The notes below the pieces were generated by a model. It did not search any database, was not told where the DNA came from, and saw nothing but the letters and a program-made list of their open reading frames with translations. Both the position numbers and the translations under genes were made by a program. Shown here in pieces: positions 1-8,347 of a stretch of 64,000 bases of DNA. Origin of the DNA: Paenilisteria newyorkensis (GTDB taxonomy: Bacteria; Bacillota; Bacilli; Lactobacillales; Listeriaceae); NCBI RefSeq assembly GCF_000766145.1, contig NZ_JNFB01000002.1, positions 1 to 64,000 of the forward strand, in the 5' to 3' direction. Numbering within the stretch: position 1 is the stretch's first letter; every line of letters begins with the position of its first letter.

Positions 1-71
1 ACGGAAGTTAAGCTTTTCAGCGCCGATGGTAGTAGGGGGCTTCCCCCTGTGAGAGTAGGTCGTCGCCGGGC
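1..71 (+). rRNA. rrf: 5S ribosomal RNA, 3' part only
   Basis: The first bases match the 3' half of a Bacillota 5S rRNA: a GCCGATGGTAGT segment, a G-run/C-run hairpin, and a GAGAGTAGGTCGTCGCC tail. The 5' part lies outside the window. It is followed directly by a tRNA array, the usual end of an rRNA operon in this group. Confidence 0.85.
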
Positions 72-87
72 AATGTACATATTTTTA

Positions 88-160
88 GGGGGCTTAGCTC
101 AGCTGGGAGAGCATCTGCCTTACAAGCAGAGGGTCAGCGGTTCGATCCCGTTAGCCCCCA
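88..160 (+). tRNA. tRNA-Val (TAC)
   Basis: Cloverleaf with GGGGGCT/AGCCCCC acceptor stem and anticodon loop CTTACAA. The 3' CCA is not encoded. Confidence 0.95.
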
Positions 161-169
161 TTTAATCAG

Positions 170-245
170 GCCGGCTTAGCTCAGTTGGTAGAGCAACTGA
201 TTTGTAATCAGTAGGTCGCGAGTTCGACTCTTGCAGCCGGCACCA
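170..245 (+). tRNA. tRNA-Thr (TGT), copy 1
   Basis: GCCGGCT/AGCCGGC acceptor stem, anticodon TGT, CCA encoded. The 76 bases are identical to the copy at 1528-1603. Confidence 0.95.
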
Positions 246-276
246 TATATTTCTCATAGTATCGTTTTTGTATTGT

Positions 277-349
277 GAGCCGTTAGCTCAGTTGGTAGAG
301 CATCTGACTTTTAATCAGACGGTCGATGGTTCGAGCCCATCACGGCTCA
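277..349 (+). tRNA. tRNA-Lys (TTT)
   Basis: GAGCCGT/ACGGCTC acceptor stem and anticodon TTT; CCA not encoded. Confidence 0.95.
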
Positions 350-354
350 TTTTT

Positions 355-436
355 GCGGGTGTGGCGGAATTGGCAGACGCACCAGATTTAGGATCTGGCG
401 CCGCGAGGCGTGAAGGTTCAAGTCCTTTCACCCGCA
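355..436 (+). tRNA. tRNA-Leu (TAG)
   Basis: Class II tRNA with long variable arm, GCGGGTG/CACCCGC acceptor stem and anticodon TAG; CCA not encoded. Confidence 0.95.
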
Positions 437-448
437 TTCTATAATGAT

Positions 449-523
449 GCGGAAGTAGCTCAGTGGTAGAGCACCACCTTGCCAAGGTGGGGGTCGCGGG
501 TTCGAACCCCGTCTTCCGCTCCA
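449..523 (+). tRNA. tRNA-Gly (GCC)
   Basis: GCGGAAG/CTTCCGC acceptor stem, anticodon GCC, discriminator T, CCA encoded. Confidence 0.95.
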
Positions 524-554
524 AAATGTAAGTTGCCATTATAAAGTTTCTAAC

Positions 555-643
555 GCCGGGGTGGCGGAACTGGCAGACGCACAGGACTTAAAATCCTGCG
601 GATAGTGATATCCGTACCGGTTCGATTCCGGTCCTCGGCACCA
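555..643 (+). tRNA. tRNA-Leu (TAA)
   Basis: Class II tRNA with long variable arm, GCCGGGG/CCTCGGC acceptor stem (one wobble), anticodon TAA, CCA encoded. Confidence 0.95.
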
Positions 644-657
644 TATACTTATATAAT

Positions 658-731
658 GCGCCCGTAGCTCAACTGGATAGAGTACTTGACTACGAATCAA
701 GCGGTTAGAGGTTCGAATCCTCTCGGGCGCA
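658..731 (+). tRNA. tRNA-Arg (ACG)
   Basis: GCGCCCG/CGGGCGC acceptor stem, anticodon ACG (A34 likely edited to inosine, from family knowledge). CCA not encoded. Confidence 0.95.
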
Positions 732-735
732 CTTT

Positions 736-812
736 CGGGAAGTAGCTCAGCTTGGTAGAGCACTTGGTTTGGGACCAAGGGGTCGCAGGTTCGAATCCTG
801 TCTTCCCGACCA
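736..812 (+). tRNA. tRNA-Pro (TGG)
   Basis: CGGGAAG/CTTCCCG acceptor stem, anticodon TGG, CCA encoded. Confidence 0.95.
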
Positions 813-840
813 TTAAGAAAATATCCCATATTTTTATGAA

Positions 841-916
841 GGGGCCTTAGCTCAGCTGGGAGAGCGCCTGCTTTGCACGCAGGAGGTCAGCGGTTCGATC
901 CCGCTAGGCTCCACCA
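841..916 (+). tRNA. tRNA-Ala (TGC)
   Basis: GGGGCCT/AGGCTCC acceptor stem with one G-T pair, anticodon TGC, CCA encoded. Confidence 0.95.
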
Positions 917-954
917 AATTTTTTGTGAGTAAAGGTACGCTTATCTATTATATT

Positions 955-1028
955 GGCGGTGTAGCTCAGATGGCTAGAGCATTCGGTTCATACCCGAAAG
1001 GTCGTGGGTTCGACTCCCTCCGCCGCTA
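955..1028 (+). tRNA. tRNA-Met (CAT), elongator type
   Basis: GGCGGTG acceptor start and CAT anticodon. The body resembles the Bacillus elongator tRNA-Met as I recall it. The T stem has one T-T mismatch. CCA is incomplete in the DNA (ACC then T). Confidence 0.85.
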
Positions 1029-1039
1029 CCTTTTAATTT

Positions 1040-1116
1040 GGACCTTTAGCTCAGTTGGTTAGAGCAGACGGCTCATAACCGTCCGGTCGCAGGTTCGAGT
1101 CCTGCAAGGTCCACCA
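1040..1116 (+). tRNA. tRNA with CAT anticodon, probably Ile2 (lysidine type)
   Basis: GGACCTT/AAGGTCC acceptor stem, CAT anticodon, CCA encoded. It closely resembles the Bacillus tRNA-Ile2, whose C34 is converted to lysidine by TilS. With three CAT tRNAs in this array (elongator, initiator and this one), Ile2 is the best assignment, made from memory of that sequence. Confidence 0.8.
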
Positions 1117-1138
1117 ATCACTATTTTTATTATATCAT

Positions 1139-1228
1139 GGAGGAATACCCAAGTTTGGCTGAAGGGATCGGTCTTGAAAACCGACAGGCGGGTAAGACCG
1201 CGCGGGGGTTCGAATCCCTCTTCCTCCT
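1139..1228 (+). tRNA. tRNA-Ser (TGA)
   Basis: Class II tRNA with long variable arm, GGAGGAA/TTCCTCC acceptor stem, anticodon TGA. The base after the stem is T, not the G usual for serine tRNAs, and CCA is not encoded. Confidence 0.92.
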
Positions 1229-1268
1229 TTTTCTTCTTAGTGATTTGTGGATAAAATAATATTATTGT

Positions 1269-1342
<74 letters not shown>

Positions 1343-1347
1343 TTGGT

Positions 1348-1420
1348 GGTTCCGTGGTGTAGGGGTTAACATGCCTGCCTGTCACGCAGGAGATCGCGGG
1401 TTCAAATCCCGTCGGGACCG
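1348..1420 (+). tRNA. tRNA-Asp (GTC)
   Basis: GGTTCCG/CGGGACC acceptor stem with a G-T pair, anticodon GTC, discriminator G, CCA not encoded. Confidence 0.95.
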
Positions 1421-1430
1421 CTTTACTTAT

Positions 1431-1503
1431 GGCTTGGTAGCTCAGTTGGTAGAGCACTTGATTGAAGCTCAAGGTGTCGGCAGTTCGATTCTGTCCCAAG
1501 CCA
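1431..1503 (+). tRNA. tRNA-Phe (GAA)
   Basis: GGCTTGG/CCAAGCC acceptor stem, anticodon GAA, full CCA not encoded. Confidence 0.95.
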
Positions 1504-1527
1504 CCTTTATAGTTGTTTGTATCTTAA

Positions 1528-1603
1528 GCCGGCTTAGCTCAGTTGGTAGAGCAACTGATTTGTAATCAGTAGGTCGCGAGTTCGACTCTTGCAGCCGGCA
1601 CCA
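1528..1603 (+). tRNA. tRNA-Thr (TGT), copy 2
   Basis: Identical over 76 bases to 170-245, including the encoded CCA. It is the only duplicated tRNA in the array. Confidence 0.95.
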
Positions 1604-1617
1604 TATTTAGCGATAGC

Positions 1618-1691
1618 GGCGGCTATGGCGAAGTGGTTAACGCACCTGATTGTGGTTCAGGCATGCGTGGGTTCGATTCCCACTAGCCGCC
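1618..1691 (+). tRNA. tRNA-His (GTG)
   Basis: GCGGCTA/TAGCCGC acceptor stem preceded by an encoded G(-1) opposite C73, the histidine identity pair; anticodon GTG; CCA not encoded. Confidence 0.95.
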
Positions 1692-1711
1692 TTTATGAAA
1701 TTTTGGATAAT

Positions 1712-1782
1712 GCGGGTGTAGTTTAGTGGTAAAACTACAGCCTTCCAAGCTGTTGTCGTGGGTTCGATTCCCATCACCCGCT
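1712..1782 (+). tRNA. tRNA-Gly (TCC)
   Basis: GCGGGTG/CACCCGC acceptor stem, anticodon TCC, discriminator T, CCA not encoded. Confidence 0.95.
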
Positions 1783-1799
1783 CTTTATTTTTTTATTGT

Positions 1800-1876
<77 letters not shown>

Positions 1877-1882
1877 TATTAT

Positions 1883-1955
1883 TCCACAGTAGCTCAGTTG
1901 GTAGAGCAATCGGCTGTTAACCGATCGGTCGCAAGTTCGAGTCTTGCCTGTGGAG
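1883..1955 (+). tRNA. tRNA-Asn (GTT)
   Basis: TCCACAG/CTGTGGA acceptor stem, anticodon GTT, discriminator G, CCA not encoded. Confidence 0.95.
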
Positions 1956-1973
1956 CTTGTAATTGTTTATATT

Positions 1974-2064
1974 GGGGAAGTACTCAAGTGGCTGAAGAGG
2001 TGCCCCTGCTAAGGGTATAGGTCGTTAACGCGGCGCGAGGGTTCAAATCCCTCCTTCTCCGCCA
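1974..2064 (+). tRNA. tRNA-Ser (GCT)
   Basis: Class II tRNA, GGGGAAG/CTTCTCC acceptor stem (one wobble), anticodon GCT, discriminator G, CCA encoded. Confidence 0.95.
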
Positions 2065-2097
2065 GTATAAAAGATGCGAAACTAGAATTAATATTTA

Positions 2098-2169
2098 GGC
2101 CCGTTGGTCAAGCGGTTAAGACACCGCCCTTTCACGGCGGTAACACGGGTTCGAATCCCGTACGGGTCA
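2098..2169 (+). tRNA. tRNA-Glu (TTC)
   Basis: GGCCCGT/ACGGGTC acceptor stem (one wobble), anticodon TTC, CCA not encoded. Last tRNA of the array, 12 bases before a terminator. Confidence 0.95.
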
Positions 2170-2180
2170 TCGCTGATTAT

Positions 2181-2213
2181 AAGAACAATGTCATTTATGG
2201 CATTGTTCTTTTT
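2181..2213 (+). terminator. Intrinsic terminator of the rRNA/tRNA operon
   Basis: 10-bp stem AAGAACAATG/CATTGTTCTT followed by a T run, just after tRNA-Glu. Confidence 0.85.
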
Positions 2214-2241
2214 AATGCAAAAAATGCATAGGAGGATAGGT

Positions 2242-3411
2242 ATGAAAAGCAATAGATTTAAATTTTGGATTTTGACAGTGGTTGTTGCTATATCTGGTTT
2301 ATCTCAAGGCTTATTGTTGCCTTTGATTTCGATTATATTTGAGGGAAATGGGATTTCTTCGGGATTGAATGGGCTCCATGCTACTGGGATATATATAGGG
2401 GTCTTATTAGTATCGCCATTTATTGAGGCGCCATTACACCGATTTGGATACAAACCTATTATTATTGTTGGTGGTGGGATTGTAGCGGTTGCTTTATTAC
2501 TATTTCCACTGTGGTTTAATTTATATTTTTGGTTTATTTTGCGACTGCTGATTGGTGTGGGGGATCATATGTTGCACTTTTCTTCGCAGACTTGGATTGG
2601 TGCTATGAGTCATCCTTCTAAGCGTGGACGTAATATGGCTATCTATGGTCTGTTTTTTTCGTTGGGGTTTGCTGTTGGACCACAACTCGTGAATTTAATG
2701 GAGATTAATGTGAACTTGCCGTTCTTTATATCGGGGATTATGGTGATTATTGCTTGGGGGCTTGTGTGGTTTCTTAGGAATGAGTTTGTTGCTGAGAAGG
2801 CAGTTATACGCGAAATTTCGTTTTTTGGAAGTATAAAGCGATTTTCGGACGTATTTAGGCTTGCTTGGATTTCGATGATTCCGCCTTTTGTTTATGGCAT
2901 ATTGGAGACGGCGCTTAATGCTACTTTTCCGATTGTGGGGCTTCGGGATGGGATTCCGCAGGCGATGGTTGTGACGATTATTTCTTCCTTTTCTGTTGGG
3001 ACGATTTTATTCCAGGTTCCGATTGGGATTTTGAGTGATAGGATTGGTAGGGCAAAGGTTTTGCCTATTTTTGTGGGGGTGGGGGCTGTTTTGTTTTTTG
3101 TGACGGCTTTTGTTTCTAATAGTATTGTATTGATTGGGATGTTTTTTGTTCTGGGGATTTTTCTGGGGTCGATGTATTCGCTTGGATTGTCTTATATGAC
3201 GGATTTGACGCCACTGGAGCTTTTGCCTGCGGGGAATATTTTAGTCGGGATGAGCTTTAGTTTGGGGAGTATTATTGGGCCTTCTGCGACGGGAATTATG
3301 ATTGGTTTGTTTGGTAATGATGTGTTTTATTTTGTGATTACAGGGCTTCTGGTTGTAGCGTTTGTAGCGTTGTTTTTCGGGAATGCTCGAAAAAGTTTGA
3401 CAATGCCGTGA
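2242..3411 (+). CDS. MFS family transporter (substrate unknown)
   Basis: A 389-residue protein made almost wholly of hydrophobic helices, consistent with 12 membrane spans of a major facilitator permease. An MFS-like loop (GILSDRIGRAK) lies after the seventh span. The open frame extends back into tRNA-Glu, but the ATG at 2242 has a strong GGAGG ribosome site and follows the tRNA terminator, so this start is preferred. The base composition is strongly G/T-rich. An MFS gene sits at the same place next to metE in Listeria, as I recall. Nothing visible identifies the cargo. Confidence 0.8.
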   Translation: MKSNRFKFWILTVVVAISGLSQGLLLPLISIIFEGNGISSGLNGLHATGIYIGVLLVSPFIEAPLHRFGYKPIIIVGGGIVAVALLLFPLWFNLYFWFILRLLIGVGDHMLHFSSQTWIGAMSHPSKRGRNMAIYGLFFSLGFAVGPQLVNLMEINVNLPFFISGIMVIIAWGLVWFLRNEFVAEKAVIREISFFGSIKRFSDVFRLAWISMIPPFVYGILETALNATFPIVGLRDGIPQAMVVTIISSFSVGTILFQVPIGILSDRIGRAKVLPIFVGVGAVLFFVTAFVSNSIVLIGMFFVLGIFLGSMYSLGLSYMTDLTPLELLPAGNILVGMSFSLGSIIGPSATGIMIGLFGNDVFYFVITGLLVVAFVALFFGNARKSLTMP

Positions 3412-3419
3412 TTTTTTAG

Positions 3420-3448
3420 TTGACAGGAATTTCGTGGGATGGTAATAT
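3420..3448 (+). promoter_or_regulatory. Sigma-A promoter of the met operon
   Basis: TTGACA at 3420-3425, a 17-base spacer, and TAATAT at 3443-3448. It lies just after the MFS stop and before the SAM riboswitch. Confidence 0.8.
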
Positions 3449-3492
3449 AAGTTCAATACATCGGAACTGGATGTAATTAATTTCATATAATA

Positions 3493-3600
3493 ACTCTTAT
3501 TGTGAGTGGTAGAGGGACTGGCCCTGTGAAACCCGGCAACCTTTCAGTTTTTGAAAAGGTGCTAAATCCTGCGAAGTATGATGCTTCGAAAGATAAGAGA
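3493..3600 (+). promoter_or_regulatory. SAM-I (S-box) riboswitch aptamer upstream of metE
   Basis: P1 strands CTCTTAT (3494-3500) and GATAAGAG (3592-3599) enclose the S-box signature: AGAGGGACTGGCCC, GAAACCCGGCAACC and AAGGTGCTAAATCC. From family knowledge, SAM binding stabilises P1 and lets the downstream terminator form, shutting off the methionine operon. Confidence 0.95.
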
Positions 3601-3633
3601 GTGAATGCGTGTCTGTAAAATTCGGATATTCGT

Positions 3634-3668
3634 AGCCTCTCTGGTTCTTTGCTGGGGAGGCTTTTTAT
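3634..3668 (+). terminator. Riboswitch-controlled terminator of metE leader
   Basis: AGCCTCTC paired with GGGGAGGCT and followed by T5, downstream of the S-box aptamer. The metE ribosome site follows it. Confidence 0.85.
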
Positions 3669-3701
3669 ATGAAAAAAATAATGAGGGAATGGTGATGTGA
3701 A

Positions 3702-5984
3702 ATGGCGAAAGTTCAAAGTTCAAATTTAGGGTATCCGCGTTTAGGTGAGAAACGGGAGTGGAAGAAGGCACTTGAGAATTATTGGAACCATAAGATTTCT
3801 GAAGAGCAATTACTTTCTGAAACTAAAGAATTGCGTTTACAAGCTTTGAAGAAACAGCAGGACAAAGGGATTGATTTGATTCCAGTTGGGGACTTTTCTT
3901 TTTATGATCACATTTTAGATACGAGTATTACGTTTGGAATTGTGCCGAAACGGTTTAATTATGAGGCTGGGAAAGTGGATCTTGATACATATTTCGAGGT
4001 TGCGCGTGGGAATGATGGTGCGGTTGCTTCGGAGATGACGAAGTGGTTTAATACGAATTATCATTATATTGTGCCGGAGCTTGTGGATGCGAAGCCGCAG
4101 TTGACGGAGAATCGGGCATTGTTTTATTATGAGGAAGCGAAAAAAGAGCTTGGTATTGATGGGAAGCCAGTGCTTGTTGGACCGATTACGTATTTGAAAT
4201 TGGCGAAGGGGAATGATGATTTTAAAGGGTTGTTGGATCAGCTGGTTCCGCTTTATGGTCAAATTTTGAAGGAGTTGCAAGATGCTGGTGCAAAATGGGT
4301 GCAGATTGATGAGCCTTACTTAGCGACTAGTTTTGATAAGGAAGAGTTGGCATTGTTTGAAGAGGTTTATGCTTCATTTAAGAATGTTGCACCTGATTTG
4401 AAGATTGAATTGCAAACCTATTTCGAAAGTCTTGATTATTTTGAAGAGGTTGTGAAACTGCCGGTGGATGCGATTGGTGTGGATTTTGTGCATGATCATG
4501 GTGAGTCGATCGAAGCGCTTGAAAAATTTGGATTCCCGGAGGATAAAATTTTGGCGGCTGGAGTGATTGATGGTCGTAATGTATGGCGTGCGGATTTGGA
4601 TGCGAAATTAGGACTTCTTGAGCGGATTGCAAAAGTGGTGCCGAAAGAGCGGTTAATTGTGCAGCCGTCGAGTTCATTACTGCATGTGCCGGTGACGAAA
4701 GCGAGTGAGCCTGATTTGGATGGGGTGTTGCTTGGTGGGTTGTCATTCGCGGATGAGAAGTTGGTGGAGTTAGTGGCGCTGACGGAGGCATTGAATGGGG
4801 AAGATGTGACGGCGGAATTTACGGATGCGAGGGCGGCGCTGGGTGCGATTAATGGTTCGCATCACCGGAATAATGCGGAGGTGCAGGAAGCGATTCGTAA
4901 TTTAGAGAACGTGGAAGTGAAGCGTGATTTACCGTTTGCGGAGCGGATTAAGTTGCAACATGAGTGGTTGCAGTTGCCGTTATTGCCAACGACGACGATT
5001 GGTAGTTTTCCGCAATCGCCTGAGGTCCGGAAGAAGCGTTCGGATTGGTTGAAGAAAGTGATTACGGACGCGGAATATGAGAAATTTATTGAGACGGAGA
5101 CGGAACGCTGGATTCGGATTCAAGAGGATTTGGACTTGGATGTGCTGGTGCACGGTGAGTTTGAAAGAACGGATATGGTGGAGTATTTTGGTCAGAAGTT
5201 GGATGGTTTCCAAGCGACGAAATTTGGTTGGGTGCAGTCTTATGGGTCGCGCGCGGTGCGTCCGCCATTGGTATACGGGGATGTGGCGTTTACGGAAGCT
5301 ATTACGGTGAAGGAAAGCGTTTATGCACAATCGTTAACGGATCGGCCTGTGAAGGGGATGCTGACGGCGCCGGTGACGATTATCAACTGGTCGTTTGTGC
5401 GTGATGATGTGCCGGATTATGTGGTTGCGAATCAAGTTGGTTTGGCGCTGCGTAAAGAGGTGGAGGCGCTTGAGGAGGCTGGAATTCGCGTGATTCAGGT
5501 CGATGAGCCGGCGCTGCGTGAAGGGTTGCCGCTCAAGCGTTCGAGATGGCAGAAGTACTTGGATGATGCGGTTTATTCGTTCAAGTTAACGACGACTTCG
5601 GTTAAGAATGATACGCAAATTCATACGCATATGTGTTATGCCGAGTTTGAGGATATTATCGATACGATTAGTGCGCTAGATGCGGATGTAATCTCGATTG
5701 AGACGTCTCGTAGCCACGGTGAAATTATAGAAACGTTTGAGAAGGTTGGTTATGATAAAGAGATTGGTCTGGGTGTATATGATATTCATAGCCCGCGTGT
5801 TCCAACGACTGGCGAAATTCAAGAAAATATCCGTCGTGCTTTAAAAGTGATTGACGCGCGCCAGTTCTGGGTGAATCCGGACTGTGGTTTGAAAACGCGT
5901 AAAGAGAAGGAAACGGTTGAGGCGCTTCGAGATATGGTCAATGCGACGAAGGAAATTCGTGAAGCGTATAAAGTGATAAAATAA
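3702..5984 (+). CDS. metE: Cobalamin-independent methionine synthase
   Basis: Transfers a methyl group from 5-methyltetrahydrofolate (polyglutamate) to homocysteine to make methionine, in the cytoplasm. The 760 residues match the usual MetE length of two fused barrels. The C-terminal barrel has the zinc/homocysteine site: His643 and Cys645 in THMCYAEF, and Cys728 in [23 protein letters not shown] and the N-terminal [10 protein letters not shown] motif are also present. First gene of the S-box-controlled operon metE-metI-metC-yitJ. A hairpin follows before metI, suggesting metE and downstream genes may be expressed at different levels. Confidence 0.97.
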   Translation: MAKVQSSNLGYPRLGEKREWKKALENYWNHKISEEQLLSETKELRLQALKKQQDKGIDLIPVGDFSFYDHILDTSITFGIVPKRFNYEAGKVDLDTYFEVARGNDGAVASEMTKWFNTNYHYIVPELVDAKPQLTENRALFYYEEAKKELGIDGKPVLVGPITYLKLAKGNDDFKGLLDQLVPLYGQILKELQDAGAKWVQIDEPYLATSFDKEELALFEEVYASFKNVAPDLKIELQTYFESLDYFEEVVKLPVDAIGVDFVHDHGESIEALEKFGFPEDKILAAGVIDGRNVWRADLDAKLGLLERIAKVVPKERLIVQPSSSLLHVPVTKASEPDLDGVLLGGLSFADEKLVELVALTEALNGEDVTAEFTDARAALGAINGSHHRNNAEVQEAIRNLENVEVKRDLPFAERIKLQHEWLQLPLLPTTTIGSFPQSPEVRKKRSDWLKKVITDAEYEKFIETETERWIRIQEDLDLDVLVHGEFERTDMVEYFGQKLDGFQATKFGWVQSYGSRAVRPPLVYGDVAFTEAITVKESVYAQSLTDRPVKGMLTAPVTIINWSFVRDDVPDYVVANQVGLALRKEVEALEEAGIRVIQVDEPALREGLPLKRSRWQKYLDDAVYSFKLTTTSVKNDTQIHTHMCYAEFEDIIDTISALDADVISIETSRSHGEIIETFEKVGYDKEIGLGVYDIHSPRVPTTGEIQENIRRALKVIDARQFWVNPDCGLKTRKEKETVEALRDMVNATKEIREAYKVIK

Positions 5985-5994
5985 TAGGGAATTA

Positions 5995-6036
5995 GGCGCT
6001 AGGAACGGCATCATGTTGCTACTCCTGGCGCTTTTT
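5995..6036 (+). terminator. Hairpin with T run between metE and metI
   Basis: GCGCTAGGA pairs with TCCTGGCGC (one wobble) followed by T5. It looks like an intrinsic terminator, yet metI follows in the same direction 22 bases later. It may be a partial terminator or RNA-processing site within the operon. Confidence 0.65.
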
Positions 6037-6057
6037 AAATTGATGGAGGGGATTGGA

Positions 6058-7185
6058 ATGACAAAGTTAAAGAAAGAAACAATTGTAGCGCAAATTGGAA
6101 ATCGAAAAAGTGGAGCGACTGGTGCTGTGAACATGCCGATATATTTGTCGACTGCATACCGTCATGAAGATCTGGGTGTTTCGACAGGGTATGATTATAC
6201 GAGAACGGGAAATCCGACGCGTGAGGTTTTGGAGGAGTCACTCGCGACACTTGAAAATGGAACGGCTGGTTTTGCGACGAGTTCGGGTATGAGTGCGATT
6301 CAGCTTATTTTTACGTTGTTTGCGAGTGGCGATCATATTATTTCTTCACGGGATTTATATGGTGGTACATATCGTTATTTTGAATTGATTGCGAAAAAGT
6401 ATAACATTGATTTTTCTTATTGGGAGTCGACGGATTTGGCTGATTTGGAAGGTTTGTTGACACCGGCGACGAAGGCTGTGTTTATTGAAACGCCGACGAA
6501 TCCTTTGATGGTGGAAACGGATCTTGCGGCCGTTGTGGCTTTTGCTAAGAAGCATGATTTGCTGGTGATTGTGGATAATACGTTTTTGACGCCGATTTTG
6601 CAGCAGCCGCTGGATTTGGGTGCGGATATCGTTTTTCATAGTGCGACGAAGTATCTTGGTGGGCATAATGATGTGCTTGCGGGTGCGGTGATTGTGAAAG
6701 ATGAGGCGTTGGCTGTGCAGTTGCGCGATTTCCATAATTCGATTGGTGCGGTACTTTCGCCATTTGACAGTTGGTTATTGATGCGTGGGTTGAAGACGCT
6801 TGTTTTGCGGGTGGAGCAACATCAGAAAAATGCGCGGAAAGTGGCGGCGTTTTTGGAGGGTCACGAGGCTGTGACGAAGGTGCTGTATCCTGGAAAGGGC
6901 GGCATGGTGAGTTTCTTGATTAAGGATGCTACGCTTGTTTCGCCGTTATTGCGTAGCTTGGAGTTGTTTACGTTTGCGGAGAGTTTGGGTGGCGTAGAGA
7001 GTTTGATCACGTATCCAGTGACGCAGACGCATGCGGATGTGCCGCACGAACTTCGGGAATCTTATGGGCTGACGGATGAGCTTTTACGGATTTCGGTTGG
7101 GATTGAAAATAGTGATGACTTAATTGCTGATTTGGATCAGGCTTTTGCGGCTGTTTTAAAAGAAGGGGTGAGCGTGCATGAGTGA
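6058..7185 (+). CDS. metI: Cystathionine gamma-synthase / O-acetylhomoserine thiolyase (MetI)
   Basis: PLP enzyme of the Cys/Met metabolism family. It condenses an O-acylated homoserine with cysteine, and possibly sulfide, on the way to homocysteine. The PLP lysine lies in SATKYLGGHNDVLAG, and the family signature YDYTRTGNPTREVLEE is near the N terminus. An upstream in-frame start exists, but the ATG at 6058 follows a GGAGGGG site, giving 375 residues, normal for the family. Its last codons overlap metC by 8 bases, so the two are translationally coupled. The B. subtilis MetI homologue has both activities; which dominates here cannot be read. Confidence 0.93.
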   Translation: MTKLKKETIVAQIGNRKSGATGAVNMPIYLSTAYRHEDLGVSTGYDYTRTGNPTREVLEESLATLENGTAGFATSSGMSAIQLIFTLFASGDHIISSRDLYGGTYRYFELIAKKYNIDFSYWESTDLADLEGLLTPATKAVFIETPTNPLMVETDLAAVVAFAKKHDLLVIVDNTFLTPILQQPLDLGADIVFHSATKYLGGHNDVLAGAVIVKDEALAVQLRDFHNSIGAVLSPFDSWLLMRGLKTLVLRVEQHQKNARKVAAFLEGHEAVTKVLYPGKGGMVSFLIKDATLVSPLLRSLELFTFAESLGGVESLITYPVTQTHADVPHELRESYGLTDELLRISVGIENSDDLIADLDQAFAAVLKEGVSVHE

Positions 7186-8347
7186 GGAGTTTTCTTTTAA
7201 TACGAAGGTTGTGCATGCGAGTCTTGGCATTGATGAGGCGACTGGTGCGCTGAATACGCCGCTTCATTTGTCATCGACGTTTCATCAGCCGGATTTTGAT
7301 AATTATCATGAGTTCGATTATGCGAGATCGGGGAATCCGACGCGTCAGGCTGTGGAGGAAGCGATTGCTAAGTTGGAAAATGGGACGCATGGTTTTGCGT
7401 TTGCGACTGGGATGGCTGCGATTTCAGCGGCGCTTTTGACTTTGTCGCAGGGCGATCATTTTATTATTTCTGGGGATGTGTATGGCGGTACGTTTCGGTT
7501 GACGGAGCAGGTTTTGCCACGGTTTGGGATTACGCATACGTTTGTGGATATGGGTGATTTGGATGCTGTTGCGGCGGCTTTTCAGGAGAATACGAAGTTG
7601 GTTTACGTGGAGACGCCTTCGAATCCGTTGATGCGTGTGACGGATATTGCGGCGGTGGCGCGACTTGCGAAGGAACATGATTGTTATACGTTTGTGGATA
7701 ATACGTTTTTGACGCCGGCTTTGCAACGACCGCTTGATTTGGGCGCGGATTTGGTGGTGCATAGTGCAACGAAATTTATCGGGGGCCATAGCGATATTTT
7801 GGCGGGGCTTGTGGTGACGAATAATGAGGAGCTCGCGAAACAGGTTTATTTCATGCAAAATTCGACGGGTGGCGTGCTCGGCGTTCAGGATTGCTGGTTG
7901 TTGTTGCGTGGCCTCAAGACGCTTGCTGTGCGGATGAGTGTGGGCAAGGCGTCAGCGCAAAAACTGGCGGAATTTTTGCAAGCGGATGATCGGGTGAAGG
8001 CGGTTTTTTATCCTGGGCTTACGAGTCATCCGGATTACGATATTCAGCAGAGACAGGCGGATTCGGCGGGCGCGGTGTTGTCGTTTGACCTTGGTAGTGA
8101 GGAGGCGGCGCGCCAGTTTGTGAATCATGCGAAATTGCCGGTGTTTTCAGTGAGTTTGGGTGCAGTGGAGAGTATTTTGTCGTATCCAGCGAGGATGTCT
8201 CATGCGGCGATTCCAGAAGAAGAACGGTTGAAACTCGGCATTACGCCAGGATTATTACGCTTTTCGGCGGGGCTTGAGGATATCGCGGATGTGATCAAAG
8301 ACTTCGAACAAGCGCTTACCTATACAGTGGAAAGGAGTGCTCGTTGA
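7178..8347 (+). CDS. metC: Cystathionine beta-lyase (MetC)
   Basis: PLP enzyme cleaving cystathionine to homocysteine, pyruvate and ammonia; 389 residues. Shares the fold and motifs with its neighbour met[16 protein letters not shown] near the N terminus and the PLP lysine in [15 protein letters not shown]. The metI-metC pair looks like an old tandem duplication with divided roles. Assignment as MetC rests on operon position and the known MetI-MetC order in Bacillus and Listeria. Overlaps metI upstream and yitJ downstream, consistent with one transcript. Confidence 0.92.
   Translation: MSEEFSFNTKVVHASLGIDEATGALNTPLHLSSTFHQPDFDNYHEFDYARSGNPTRQAVEEAIAKLENGTHGFAFATGMAAISAALLTLSQGDHFIISGDVYGGTFRLTEQVLPRFGITHTFVDMGDLDAVAAAFQENTKLVYVETPSNPLMRVTDIAAVARLAKEHDCYTFVDNTFLTPALQRPLDLGADLVVHSATKFIGGHSDILAGLVVTNNEELAKQVYFMQNSTGGVLGVQDCWLLLRGLKTLAVRMSVGKASAQKLAEFLQADDRVKAVFYPGLTSHPDYDIQQRQADSAGAVLSFDLGSEEAARQFVNHAKLPVFSVSLGAVESILSYPARMSHAAIPEEERLKLGITPGLLRFSAGLEDIADVIKDFEQALTYTVERSAR

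Noticed and set aside
2104-2241. N-terminal extension of the MFS protein into tRNA-Glu
   Set aside because: It would span a tRNA and its terminator; ATG 2242 has a strong ribosome site.
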